A DNA stretch of 32,106 nt from Pseudogulbenkiania sp. (GCA_016192025.1 JACPUY010000144.1:1-32106); one strand, 5' to 3'. Positions 20,552 through 29,065 are shown, numbered from the stretch's first letter. The notes: generated from the sequence alone by a model not told the origin. Numbers and translations: made by a program.

Positions 20552-20556
20552 GAATC

Positions 20557-20633
20557 TGGTCGGGGTGAGAGGATTCGAACCTCCGGCCTCTACGTCCCGA
20601 ACGTAGCGCTCTACCAGGCTAAGCTACACCCCG
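20557..20633 (-). tRNA. tRNA-Pro (anticodon CGG), copy 2
   Basis: Minus strand CGGGGTGTAGCTTAGCCTGGTAGAGCGCTACGTTCGGGACGTAGAGGCCGGAGGTTCGAATCCTCTCACCCCGACCA. Confidence 0.97.
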
Positions 20634-20707
20634 ATTTCTGAATAAAATTCAGAGGAAACACATTTTACAAAAATCATTTGATGATTGCAAGCATTTCATC
20701 AAATTTC

Positions 20708-20784
20708 TGGTCGGGGTGAGAGGATTCGAACCTCCGGCCTCTACGTCCCGAACGTAGCGCTCTACCAGGCTAAGCTACACCCCG
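20708..20784 (-). tRNA. tRNA-Pro (anticodon CGG), copy 1, identical to 20557-20633
   Basis: Identical 77-nt sequence. Confidence 0.97.
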
Positions 20785-20876
20785 ATTCCGATTTTTGTGC
20801 TCCAAGTAATTCACCGTCAGGCACCGCTTCTGCGATACAATAATCGGCCTCAGAGGACGCGCATTATCGGGCAAAT

Positions 20877-21863
20877 ATGTGGTTTAAGCAACTATCTTTT
20901 TATCGTTTGAACGGGGATGCCATCCCCGAAGTGGCGCAACTGACTGATGCGCTGGAGAAAAGACCTTTCCTGCACTGCAGCGGGCTGGACTGGTTCAGCG
21001 AAGGCTGGGTGACACCAGCGGGCCATCAGGAACTGCCGGTGTTCAGTGCGCGCGGTTGCCAACTGGTGGCGCTCAGGCGCGAAGAGAAGGTCTTGCCGGC
21101 GTCAGTGATCCGCGAATTTGTCGAGGCCAAGGTGGCCGAAATCGAGGACAAGGAACTGCGCAAGGTCGGGCGCAAGGAAAAGCAGGCGCTCAAGGAGCAG
21201 GTCACCGACGACCTGTTGCCACGCGCCTTTGTGCGCAGCAACCGGCTGAACGCCTATCTGGATGGCCGCCGGCAATGGCTGATGGTGGACTCCGCCACCG
21301 CCAGCAAATCCGAAGCGCTGGTGAGCAAACTGCGCGAGGCGCTGCCGCCCTTCCCCGCCGCCTTGCCGCGCACCCAGCTCGCCCCGCACGCCGCCATGAC
21401 CGCCTGGCTGGCCGAAGGCGAGGCACCGGCCGGCTTCGAGCTGGATGCCGAGTGCGAACTGAAAGACGGCAGCGAGAATGGCGCGGTGATCCGCTGCACC
21501 CGCATGGATCTGACCGCGGACGAAATCCGCCAGCACATCGCCACCGGCAAGCAGGTCACACGCGTCGGCCTGATCTGGCGCGAACGCGTCCGCTTCGTGC
21601 TGACCGACACACTGCAGCTGAAGCGTCTGCAGTTTCTGGACGTACTGCAGGAGGAGGCCAGCCAGGCCGGCGACGATCGCGACAGCCTGTTCGAAGCCAC
21701 CTTCACGCTGATGGTGGAGGAGCTGGGCGAACTGGTGGACGAACTGGTTGATGCTTTGGGCGGGCTGGAAGAAGCACAAGCCAGCCCGTCGGCCCGGCCG
21801 CAGCCGGCTGCCACAGCGGAGATGGCGACTGCCGATGCGGTCGACGTGCCGTGGGATGAATAG
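20877..21863 (+). CDS. rdgC: Recombination-associated protein RdgC
   Basis: MWFKQLSFYRLNGDAIPEVAQLTDALEKRPFLHCSGLDWFSEGWVTPAGHQELPVFSARGCQLVALRREEKVLPASVIREFVEAKV, characteristic RdgC. Confidence 0.96.
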   Translation: MWFKQLSFYRLNGDAIPEVAQLTDALEKRPFLHCSGLDWFSEGWVTPAGHQELPVFSARGCQLVALRREEKVLPASVIREFVEAKVAEIEDKELRKVGRKEKQALKEQVTDDLLPRAFVRSNRLNAYLDGRRQWLMVDSATASKSEALVSKLREALPPFPAALPRTQLAPHAAMTAWLAEGEAPAGFELDAECELKDGSENGAVIRCTRMDLTADEIRQHIATGKQVTRVGLIWRERVRFVLTDTLQLKRLQFLDVLQEEASQAGDDRDSLFEATFTLMVEELGELVDELVDALGGLEEAQASPSARPQPAATAEMATADAVDVPWDE

Positions 21864-21885
21864 CGCTAACAACGCCAATCGCAGC

Positions 21886-21907
21886 AAGAGCCGGACTTCC
21901 GGCTCTT
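21886..21907 (+). terminator. Rho-independent terminator after rdgC
   Basis: aagagccgg actt ccggctctt followed by a T-run. Confidence 0.88.
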
Positions 21908-21966
21908 TTTTTATCAGTAGCGTTTGTTTAGCTATTTGCCACCACCATAGTGCAGGCTACTCCACC

Positions 21967-23391
21967 TCACGCCAACTGCCGGCAGGCCAGCTCTCCCAGT
22001 CGCTTCAGCGCCGCCACGCGCTCCGGCGTCAGGGGCGTCCCACAGGAGAGGCGAAGGCACCGGCCATACTCACCGCATGGCGAAAACAGCGGCCCCGGGG
22101 CGAAGCCGATGCCTTCGGCCAGCGCCGCGTCGAACAGCGCCAGGCAATCGCCACCGGGCGGTAGCTCAAGCCACAGCAGGAAGCCGCCCTGCGGTTCGGC
22201 CAACTTGGTGCCCGGCGGGAAATGACGCGCCACCAGGTCGACGGTATCGCTGACTTGGCTGCGCAGGGCACGGCGCAACTGGCGCATGTGACGGTCGAAG
22301 CCGCCGGCGGCGAGGAATTCGGCCATCACCGCCTGCAGCAAGGGCGGGGTGCAGAAGGTGAGCGAGAACTTGCGCATCTGCAATTCGGCATGAAAGCGCC
22401 CGCCGGCCACCCACCCGACCCGCAGCCCGGGCGCGGCCTGCTTGGTGAACGAGGTACAGTAGAGCACGTTGCCGCTGCGGTCGAACGCCTTGGCCGGCAG
22501 CGGCCGCTCGCGCCCGAAGTAGAATTCGCCGTAAATGTCGTCCTCGATCAGCGGGATACCGCGCTCCGCCAGCATCTCCACCATGCGCCGCTTGCTCTCT
22601 TCCGGCAGCAGCGCGCCGAGCGGGTTGCTGAAGTTGCTCACCACGATCACCGCCTTGACCTCGCCGCTGCGGGTCGCCAGATCGAGGGCGCCGAGCGACA
22701 TGCCGTGCACCGGATCGGTGGGAATCTCCAGCCCCTTCAGGCCGCGTGCTTCCAACAACTGCAGCAGACCGAAGTAGCACGGCGACTCGATCGCCACCAC
22801 GTCGCCGGGCCGCGTCACCGCCTGCAAGCACAGGTTGAGTGCCTCGATGCAGCCGTTGGAGATCAGGATGTCGTCTACCTCCAGCGCCTGCCCCCAGTCC
22901 ACGGTGCGGCGCGCGATCTGGCGGCGCAATTCCGGCAGACCGTCGCTGCGGCCATATTCGGACAACAGACCGGGACGATGGCGCGCTACCTGGCTGAGCT
23001 TGGTCTGCAGCGCGCTCACCGCAAACAGTTCCGGTGCTGGCACCGCATTGGCATAGCCGACATCGCTGCCACTGGCGACATAGCGCAGGAAGCGCCACAT
23101 CAGCGGGTTGGTGACCACCGGCAGCGCTTGCGGTTGTGGCGTGGAACAGGCGGGTGGCGCATAGGGCAGGCGCCGGCGCACGAAGTAGCCCGATTGTGGA
23201 CGTGCCTCGATCAAACCGCGATCCTCCAGCACGCCGAAGGCTTCCTGTACCGTACTCATGCTGACCTGGCGCCGCTGCTTCATGCTGCGCAGCGACGGCA
23301 GCCGCTCGCCCGGCTTGAGCGTACCGTTGGCGATGATGGCGGCGATTTCATCGGCCACTTGTTCGTACAGGGGGAGGAGTTCGGGTTTCAT
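21967..23391 (-). CDS. MocR-family (GntR-type wHTH plus class I aminotransferase domain) transcriptional regulator
   Basis: N-terminal GntR wHTH (LLPLYEQVADEIAAIIANGTLKPGERLPSLRSMKQRRQVSMSTVQEAFGVLEDRGLIEARPQSGYFV) fused to an aminotransferase fold (ISNGCIEALNLCLQAVTRPGDVVAIESPCYFGLLQLLEA...VSNFSNPLGALLPEESK). Confidence 0.94.
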   Translation of the reverse strand: MKPELLPLYEQVADEIAAIIANGTLKPGERLPSLRSMKQRRQVSMSTVQEAFGVLEDRGLIEARPQSGYFVRRRLPYAPPACSTPQPQALPVVTNPLMWRFLRYVASGSDVGYANAVPAPELFAVSALQTKLSQVARHRPGLLSEYGRSDGLPELRRQIARRTVDWGQALEVDDILISNGCIEALNLCLQAVTRPGDVVAIESPCYFGLLQLLEARGLKGLEIPTDPVHGMSLGALDLATRSGEVKAVIVVSNFSNPLGALLPEESKRRMVEMLAERGIPLIEDDIYGEFYFGRERPLPAKAFDRSGNVLYCTSFTKQAAPGLRVGWVAGGRFHAELQMRKFSLTFCTPPLLQAVMAEFLAAGGFDRHMRQLRRALRSQVSDTVDLVARHFPPGTKLAEPQGGFLLWLELPPGGDCLALFDAALAEGIGFAPGPLFSPCGEYGRCLRLSCGTPLTPERVAALKRLGELACRQLA

Positions 23392-23570
23392 GGTTTCATC
23401 TTGCCCCAGTACAGCATGGGCGGTCAGGTGCAGTTGCAGCACGAATCGAGCAGTACAGTTGGGTGATTTGGCCAACTATACCGGTGCAGATGACATTGAA
23501 CTGCATCTGCCGGCGGGGCAACAGGAAGACTAAGCTATTGGCGTGATCTTTCCCGACCAGGAGTCGTGCC

Positions 23571-23834
23571 ATGGAAACCCTGATCAGCTTGAACCCCAAT
23601 GAAATTGTCCGGCTCCCCGCCGGCAGCCGCTGGGAATGTGTCGGCGGTGCCGGCTGGCTCACCCAGCGCGGCGAGGATATCGCGTTGCAGTGCGGCAGTC
23701 GCATCGTCGTCGACGATCATGCTGGTGCCGTGATCGAAGCGCTGGGCGGTCCGATCCGGCTGCGACTGGCCGAGCCTGGCGCGCCCTATCCGCTGCTCCG
23801 CCGGTTCGCCCGGCTGGCACAGCATGGCATCTGA
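23571..23834 (+). CDS. DUF2917 domain-containing protein
   Basis: METLISLNPNEIVRLPAGSRWECVGGAGWLTQRGEDIALQCGSRIVVDDHAGAVIEALGGPIRLRL, typical DUF2917; divergent from the MocR gene. Confidence 0.8.
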   Translation: METLISLNPNEIVRLPAGSRWECVGGAGWLTQRGEDIALQCGSRIVVDDHAGAVIEALGGPIRLRLAEPGAPYPLLRRFARLAQHGI

Positions 23835-23848
23835 TACGGCAGCGTAGA

Positions 23849-23889
23849 CGAAATAGATAGGGGTGCCAGCGGCACCCCTATCTATTTCG
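23849..23889. terminator. Perfect 19-bp inverted repeat, bidirectional terminator
   Basis: cgaaatagataggggtgcc agc ggcacccctatctatttcg between the convergent DUF2917 (+) and bfr (-) genes. Confidence 0.8.
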
Positions 23890-23907
23890 ACCCAACCTGC
23901 AGGCGGC

Positions 23908-24375
23908 TTACATGCGCGACTGCTGGTAGTTTTCCAGGCCAGTGAGCTCGATCAGCTTCAATTGCTGTTCCAGCCAGTGGGCGTGATCGTTCTCGGTTTC
24001 CTCCAGCAGCACCATCAGTTCGCGCCGGGTGACGAAGTCCTTGACGCTCTCGCAGTGCGCAATCACCAACTTCAGCAGCTCACCAACACGGTACTCCACT
24101 TCCAGATCGTTTTTCAGCATGGCCGGCACGTCTTGCCCGACCATGATCGGCACGCGCTTCGCCACATTCGGTGTGCCACTGAGGAACAGAATGCGGGCGA
24201 TCAGCAGGCGAGCGTGCTCCAATTCATCCTCGCGTTCGTGATCGATGCGCTCGAACAACTGCTGCAGCCCCTGATCCTTGTACATTTCGGCGTGAATGAA
24301 GTACTGGTCGGCGGCCGACAACTCTTCGGCCAGCAATTCGTTCAGCAACTCGATGGTTTTGGGGTGACCTTGCAT
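23908..24375 (-). CDS. bfr: Bacterioferritin
   Basis: MQGHPKTIELLNELLAEELSAADQYFIHAEMYKDQGLQQLFERIDHEREDELEHARLLIARILFLSGTPN, bacterioferritin ferroxidase residues. Confidence 0.96.
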   Translation of the reverse strand: MQGHPKTIELLNELLAEELSAADQYFIHAEMYKDQGLQQLFERIDHEREDELEHARLLIARILFLSGTPNVAKRVPIMVGQDVPAMLKNDLEVEYRVGELLKLVIAHCESVKDFVTRRELMVLLEETENDHAHWLEQQLKLIELTGLENYQQSRM

Positions 24376-24579
24376 GAAAACATCCTGTGTCGCGCAATCG
24401 CCATAGGGGCCTGGCGATTGTCAAAGTGAATAAAATCAGACCGGATTGTAGGACGATGGCAGGCAACTGTCAGTAAAGCACCGTCTCATTGATGACTAGC
24501 TCGTCAGTACACTGGCCGAGCCGACGGCCGCAAGGGTAAAATCCGAGCATCTTCACTCTCCCGCGCGCCCTTTACGACA

Positions 24580-25149
24580 ATGAGCATCAAATCCGACAAG
24601 TGGATCCGCCGCATGGCCGAGCAACACGGCATGATAGTTCCGTTCGAACCTAACCAGATCAAGAACAGCGACGGCCAGAAGATCATCTCCTACGGCACCT
24701 CGAGCTACGGCTACGATATCCGCTGCGCCGACGAATTCAAGGTGTTCACCAACATCAACAGCACTATCGTCGACCCGAAGAACTTCGACCCGAAGTCCTT
24801 CGTGGAAGTCTCCGGCGCCGGCTACTGCATCATCCCACCCAACTCGTTCGCGCTGGCACGCACCGTGGAGTATTTCCGCATCCCGCGCAGCGTGCTGACG
24901 GTGTGCCTCGGTAAGTCGACCTACGCGCGCTGCGGCATCATCGTCAACGTGACGCCGTTCGAACCAGAATGGGAAGGCTACGTAACCCTGGAGTTCTCCA
25001 ACACCACCCCCCTGCCGGCCAAGATTTACGCCAACGAAGGCGTGGCTCAGGTGCTGTTTTTCGAGTCGGACGAAGAGTGTGAAGTGTCTTACCGCGACCG
25101 CGACGGCAAGTACATGGGACAAAGCGGGGTCACCCTGCCGAGACCGTAA
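24580..25149 (+). CDS. dcd: dCTP deaminase
   Basis: [70 protein letters not shown]. Confidence 0.98.
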   Translation: MSIKSDKWIRRMAEQHGMIVPFEPNQIKNSDGQKIISYGTSSYGYDIRCADEFKVFTNINSTIVDPKNFDPKSFVEVSGAGYCIIPPNSFALARTVEYFRIPRSVLTVCLGKSTYARCGIIVNVTPFEPEWEGYVTLEFSNTTPLPAKIYANEGVAQVLFFESDEECEVSYRDRDGKYMGQSGVTLPRP

Positions 25150-25171
25150 ACTTGGCCGCTTCCAACCCGCC

Positions 25172-25196
25172 AATCCCGCCGCCGGCGGGATTTTTT
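25172..25196 (+). terminator. Rho-independent terminator after dcd
   Basis: aatcccgcc gcc ggcgggatt followed by tttt. Confidence 0.9.
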
Positions 25197-25318
25197 CCGT
25201 CCCGGTGCGCAGCAAAAGTGGCTCGCAATTTCCGGCGGGTGGACTACGATAAACACTAGGTTCTCAATGGTTTATCGACCAAAAAGCCGAATGAATACAT
25301 GAGACTACCTTTCTTACT

Positions 25319-25358
25319 GGGGCGTTGCGGTTCCCCCTTGCCGCTCGTCCCTTTTTTT
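25319..25358 (+). terminator. Rho-independent terminator/attenuator upstream of the glutathione peroxidase
   Basis: GGGGCG(TT)GCGG ttcccccttg CCGC(T)CGTCCC followed by seven T. Confidence 0.7.
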
Positions 25359-25452
25359 ATGCAGAAAACATGTCGTAGACATAACTGCCGCTGGCATTGT
25401 CCCAATCCCTGGGGCTGGCTACCATGAAGGACGTTCATTCATTGCCCCCATC

Positions 25453-25935
25453 ATGCCCTCACCTCTGTACGCTTTCGACTTCACGCTGCTGGATGGCTCT
25501 CCGGCCAAGCTGCAGGATTATGCCGGGAAGGTCATTCTGGTGGTCAACACGGCCAGCCAGTGCGGCTATACCCCGCAATACGCCGGTCTGGAGGCTCTGT
25601 ACCAGCGCTACCGGGACAAGGGACTGGTCATCATCGGCTTTCCCTGCAACCAGTTTGGACAGCAGGAACCGGGCAATGCAGAGGAGATCGGCGCCTTTTG
25701 CCAGAAAAACTTCGGCGTGAGCTTCGCCATCGCCGGCAAGGTCGACGTCAACGGTTCAACCGCGCACCCGCTATGGAGCTACCTGACGCGGGTCAAGCCG
25801 GGCCTTCTGGGCACGCGCCGGGTCAAGTGGAACTTCACCAAATTCCTGATCGACCGCCAAGGCAAGGTCATTGCACGCTGTTCGGCCTTGACCAAACCAG
25901 AGGCCTTGGTCAAAAAAATCGAAGCCTTGCTCTGA
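25453..25935 (+). CDS. Glutathione peroxidase family protein
   Basis: LYAFDFTLLDGSPAKLQDYAGKVILVVNTASQCGYTPQYAGLEALYQRYRDKGLVIIGFPCNQFGQQEPGNAEEIGAFC...WNFTKFLIDRQG. Confidence 0.96.
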   Translation: MPSPLYAFDFTLLDGSPAKLQDYAGKVILVVNTASQCGYTPQYAGLEALYQRYRDKGLVIIGFPCNQFGQQEPGNAEEIGAFCQKNFGVSFAIAGKVDVNGSTAHPLWSYLTRVKPGLLGTRRVKWNFTKFLIDRQGKVIARCSALTKPEALVKKIEALL

Positions 25936-25987
25936 TCAGGCCAGACGTGGGGCAATAGCTGTTTCGCCGTGACCACGACCAGCAATG

Positions 25988-26013
25988 AAAAACCGGCATG
26001 ATTGCCGGTTTTT
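25988..26013 (+). terminator. Terminator downstream of the glutathione peroxidase gene
   Basis: aaaaaccggca tgat tgccggttttt. Confidence 0.85.
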
Positions 26014-26052
26014 CTCCACGGGGCACTCCCTTAGCCCGTGTTTGATCTTGCC

Positions 26053-26364
26053 TCAAATTTCCTCGCTGGCCGTCCTGACGCAGGGATCGTTGGCCAGCCT
26101 CTCGGCCGCTTCGGCCAGTTTGTCCAGGTCATCGTCCAGATGCCCCTGCAGGTCCATGCAGGCGGCACGCAACATGGCACTGGCCAGCTCGGCCGGCTCG
26201 CAGCTGAACACTTCAGCCAACGCCCGCAACTCCCCGCAGGTATCGTGATCAATCGGGACCGACAGATCCCGCACGGAAGCCATTTCCAGCACCGCCTTGG
26301 AACAACGCCCTTCTTCACGACAATGTTCCAACTGGGTTACCAGCTCATCCAACGCCTTTACCAT
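26053..26364 (-). CDS. Small hypothetical protein (103 aa), paralogue of 26546-26875
   Basis: MVKALDELVTQLEHCREEGRCSKAVLEMASVRDLSVPIDHDTCGELRALAEVFSCEPAELASAMLRAACMDLQGHLDDDLDKLAEAAERLANDPCVRTASEEI. Sequence similarity to the neighbour supports coding. Confidence 0.75.
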   Translation of the reverse strand: MVKALDELVTQLEHCREEGRCSKAVLEMASVRDLSVPIDHDTCGELRALAEVFSCEPAELASAMLRAACMDLQGHLDDDLDKLAEAAERLANDPCVRTASEEI

Positions 26365-26451
26365 CTCTTCACTCCTTCTGAAAGGATATGTTCCCTATTT
26401 CCAGACATAGTCCAGACAGCTCTAAAGACATCACCGCGCTTTTGCCAACTC

Positions 26452-26465
26452 TTGATTCAGATCAG
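26452..26465. promoter_or_regulatory. FNR/ANR-like box
   Basis: TTGATTCAGATCAG against the FNR consensus TTGAT-N4-ATCAA (9 of 10 conserved positions), about 94 bp upstream of the 26364 start codon. Confidence 0.5.
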
Positions 26466-26545
26466 ACAAGCCGATCGCCAGCAGCTTCATTTGTCACGGC
26501 CTGAAGCACCGCAACGATGTCGCCCGGAGGCGGGAAAGAAAAGAC

Positions 26546-26875
26546 TCAGGTACCACCGATATTGAACATGACGCTGGGGTTATTTTCTGGCCGGCTGGCC
26601 TCCACAATGGCCTGGCATTCCTGCTGCACCTTGTTCAGCAGGGTTTCATCGAGATGATCTTCCAAGTCGGAAATGGCGGCATTCAAGATGGCGCCGGCCA
26701 GGCATTCTGGTGAAGTATGCAGCACATGTGCCATCGCTTCGAGTTGCAGGCTCAAATCGGCCCGGACTGGCGCTTTAACAAGGCGAACCGACGAACTGGA
26801 AAGGTCGCAGGATGGCTCGCTTTGGCCTGTCGGCTGCGTAAAACCGGTCAACAGCTGTTGCATGGCGTTACCCAT
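26546..26875 (-). CDS. Small hypothetical protein (109 aa), paralogue of 26053-26364
   Basis: ...VRLVKAPVRADLSLQLEAMAHVLHTSPECLAGAILNAAISDLEDHLDETLLNKVQQECQAIVEASRPENNP..., aligned with the downstream protein. Confidence 0.75.
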   Translation of the reverse strand: MGNAMQQLLTGFTQPTGQSEPSCDLSSSSVRLVKAPVRADLSLQLEAMAHVLHTSPECLAGAILNAAISDLEDHLDETLLNKVQQECQAIVEASRPENNPSVMFNIGGT

Positions 26876-27002
26876 TTATCCCCCTCTCCACTTTCCCAGA
26901 GACCTACTTTTAAAGATAGGACAGGAGCCGGAAAACGCCATGGTGGATAAGAAAAAAACGGGGATGACCGGCCAGCGATAGGGCATGCCAATCACGCGCC
27001 GG

Positions 27003-27416
27003 TCAGTGCTCGTGCAGCTCGCCGTCCAGATAAAACCAGCGGCCGTTTTCCCGCCGGAAACGGCTGGTTTCATGCAGGCGATGAGCGCGCCCCCCGACCT
27101 TGTAACGGGCGACGAACTCGACCACGCCGGTCTGGTCATGCTCACCGCCCTGCTCGGCGCGCCGGATTTCGAGGCCCAGCCATTTCACCACCGCGGCATC
27201 GTCGGCCAGGTCGAGCGTGGACGGGCGGGTAGCCTCCAGCCAGGTCGCCAGCAGGTAGGGCTCCTGGCCCAGGGTGTAGGCGGTATAGCGCGAACGCATC
27301 AGGGCTTCCGCAGTCGGGGCGGCTTGCCCGGGGGTGTCGATGAAGCGACCGCAGCACTCGGCATAGGGGCGAGCACTGCCACAGGGGCACAGCGTCAAGG
27401 AAGGCGATTTGGCCAT
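27003..27416 (-). CDS. YchJ family protein (UPF0225, SEC-C motif)
   Basis: LCPCGSARPYAECCGRFIDTPGQAAPTAEALMRSRYTAYTLGQEPYLLATWLEATRPSTLDL, YchJ signature. Confidence 0.92.
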   Translation of the reverse strand: MAKSPSLTLCPCGSARPYAECCGRFIDTPGQAAPTAEALMRSRYTAYTLGQEPYLLATWLEATRPSTLDLADDAAVVKWLGLEIRRAEQGGEHDQTGVVEFVARYKVGGRAHRLHETSRFRRENGRWFYLDGELHEH

Positions 27417-27419
27417 GGT

Positions 27420-27878
27420 TCAGTAGCCCAGCGGCGGCAGGCGGTAGACCTTCAGCAGGAAGTTGGTGAACGCCGGGTCGGCCGGTTTCTGACGCAGCTT
27501 GGGCCAGCCGCGCAGCCATTCGCGCAGCTTGGTCTCCATCTTGTCCTGCGCTTCCGTTGGGCTCATGCGGCCGGCATCGCGCTCGACAGCAAGATAGCGA
27601 TAGGTGGCAAAGGTGTTGTCGTCGACCAGGTTGGCGCTGGCGACCCGCAGACGGTAGCTGTTGAGCTGATCAGCGGCGGCAGTGCGGCTCAGCCGCCCCG
27701 CTTTCACTTCTTCGGCCAGCCTGTTGGCCTCTTTCAACAGCAAATCCACCTTGCTCGGAGCGACTACTGGCGGAGGGCGGCGGGGAGGTTGCTGGACACT
27801 GGGTTCCGGCAAGGTCGGAATGACGCCGCAGGCGCTCAGCGCGGTGGCGGCGAAGAGGATGAGAACGAGCTTTTTCAT
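27420..27878 (-). CDS. Hypothetical lipoprotein
   Basis: MKKLVLILFAATALSACGVIPTLPEPSVQQPPRRPPPVV: signal peptide plus lipobox LSAC; no recognised domain. Confidence 0.8.
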   Translation of the reverse strand: MKKLVLILFAATALSACGVIPTLPEPSVQQPPRRPPPVVAPSKVDLLLKEANRLAEEVKAGRLSRTAAADQLNSYRLRVASANLVDDNTFATYRYLAVERDAGRMSPTEAQDKMETKLREWLRGWPKLRQKPADPAFTNFLLKVYRLPPLGY

Positions 27879-27949
27879 CGCCTCATTGTAATGCCTATCC
27901 CGGGTGTGGGCGACCCCGCGAGGATGACCGCCCACCCCGGGGCAGGCGC

Positions 27950-28882
27950 TCAGGCCAGGTTCTCGAACAGCGCGGTCGACAGGTAGCGCTCACCGAACGA
28001 CGGGATGACCACCACGATCAGCTTGCCGGCGTTCTCCGGCTGACGGGCCAGCTGCAAGGCGGCCCAGACTGCCGCGCCAGAGGAGATGCCGACCAGAATG
28101 CCTTCTTTGCTGGCCATGTCGCGCGCCACGGTGAAGGCGTCGTCGTTCTTCACGCGGATGATGTCGTCGTAGATGCCGGTATTCAGGATGGCCGGCACGA
28201 AGCCTGCGCCGATGCCCTGGATCGGGTGCGGGCCCTTGGCGCCACCGGACAGCACCGGCGAGGCGTCCGGCTCCACCGCCACAATCTTGACGCCCGGTTT
28301 GCGCGCCTTGAGCACCTCGCCCACGCCGGTAATGGTGCCGCCGGTGCCCACGCCGGCGACGAAGATGTCGACTTGGCCGTCGGTGTCGTTCCACACCTCT
28401 TCGGCCGTCGTGGTGCGGTGAATTTCCGGGTTGGCCGGGTTTTCGAACTGCTGCGGCATGAAATAGGTGTCCGGGTCCGATTCGACCAGTTCACGCGCCT
28501 TGGCGATGGCGCCGCCCATGCCGTCCGGCCCCGGCGTCAGGATCAGCTCGGCGCCGTAGGCCTTGAGCAGAATGCGCCGCTCACGACTCATGGTTTCCGG
28601 CATGGTGATCGCCAGCTTGTAACCGCGCGCCGCGCACACCATGGCCAGGCCGATGCCGGTGTTGCCGGAGGTCGGCTCGACGATGATGGTGTTCGGGCCG
28701 ATCTTGCCGGCCTTTTCCGCCGCATCGATCATCGCCACGGCGATACGGTCCTTGACGCTGTGCGCCGGGTTGTAGAACTCCAGCTTGGCCACCACGGTGG
28801 CGCCGCAATCGGCCGTCAGACGGTTCAACCTGACCAGCGGCGTGTTGCCGATCAGATCGGTAATGGTATTGGCGATGCGCAT
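27950..28882 (-). CDS. cysK: Cysteine synthase A
   Basis: [82 protein letters not shown]. Confidence 0.97.
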   Translation of the reverse strand: MRIANTITDLIGNTPLVRLNRLTADCGATVVAKLEFYNPAHSVKDRIAVAMIDAAEKAGKIGPNTIIVEPTSGNTGIGLAMVCAARGYKLAITMPETMSRERRILLKAYGAELILTPGPDGMGGAIAKARELVESDPDTYFMPQQFENPANPEIHRTTTAEEVWNDTDGQVDIFVAGVGTGGTITGVGEVLKARKPGVKIVAVEPDASPVLSGGAKGPHPIQGIGAGFVPAILNTGIYDDIIRVKNDDAFTVARDMASKEGILVGISSGAAVWAALQLARQPENAGKLIVVVIPSFGERYLSTALFENLA

Positions 28883-28929
28883 TGCTTATTCTCCCTTAAC
28901 CAAAGATTGGTCACACGTTATTGCCCGCC

Positions 28930-28958
28930 ATCATATAGCCCGTGCCGGCAGGCACCAA
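28930..28958 (-). promoter_or_regulatory. Putative sigma70 promoter of cysK
   Basis: Minus strand TTGGTG-N17-TATGAT, about 48 bp upstream of the ATG. Confidence 0.5.
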
Positions 28959-29065
28959 GATCGTTTGTTTATAACCTTAGGAACCCCCACGCGGTGGTGC
29001 CCCATTCCGGTCCGGGGTTTGCATGACTCGGCCGGGCATGATGGCGTGGGCGATGGCGGGGGTGT

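Noticed and set aside
22222-23466. 414-aa plus-strand ORF opposite the MocR gene
   Set aside because: Antisense shadow; composition rich in His/Gln/Arg/Ala without domain features.
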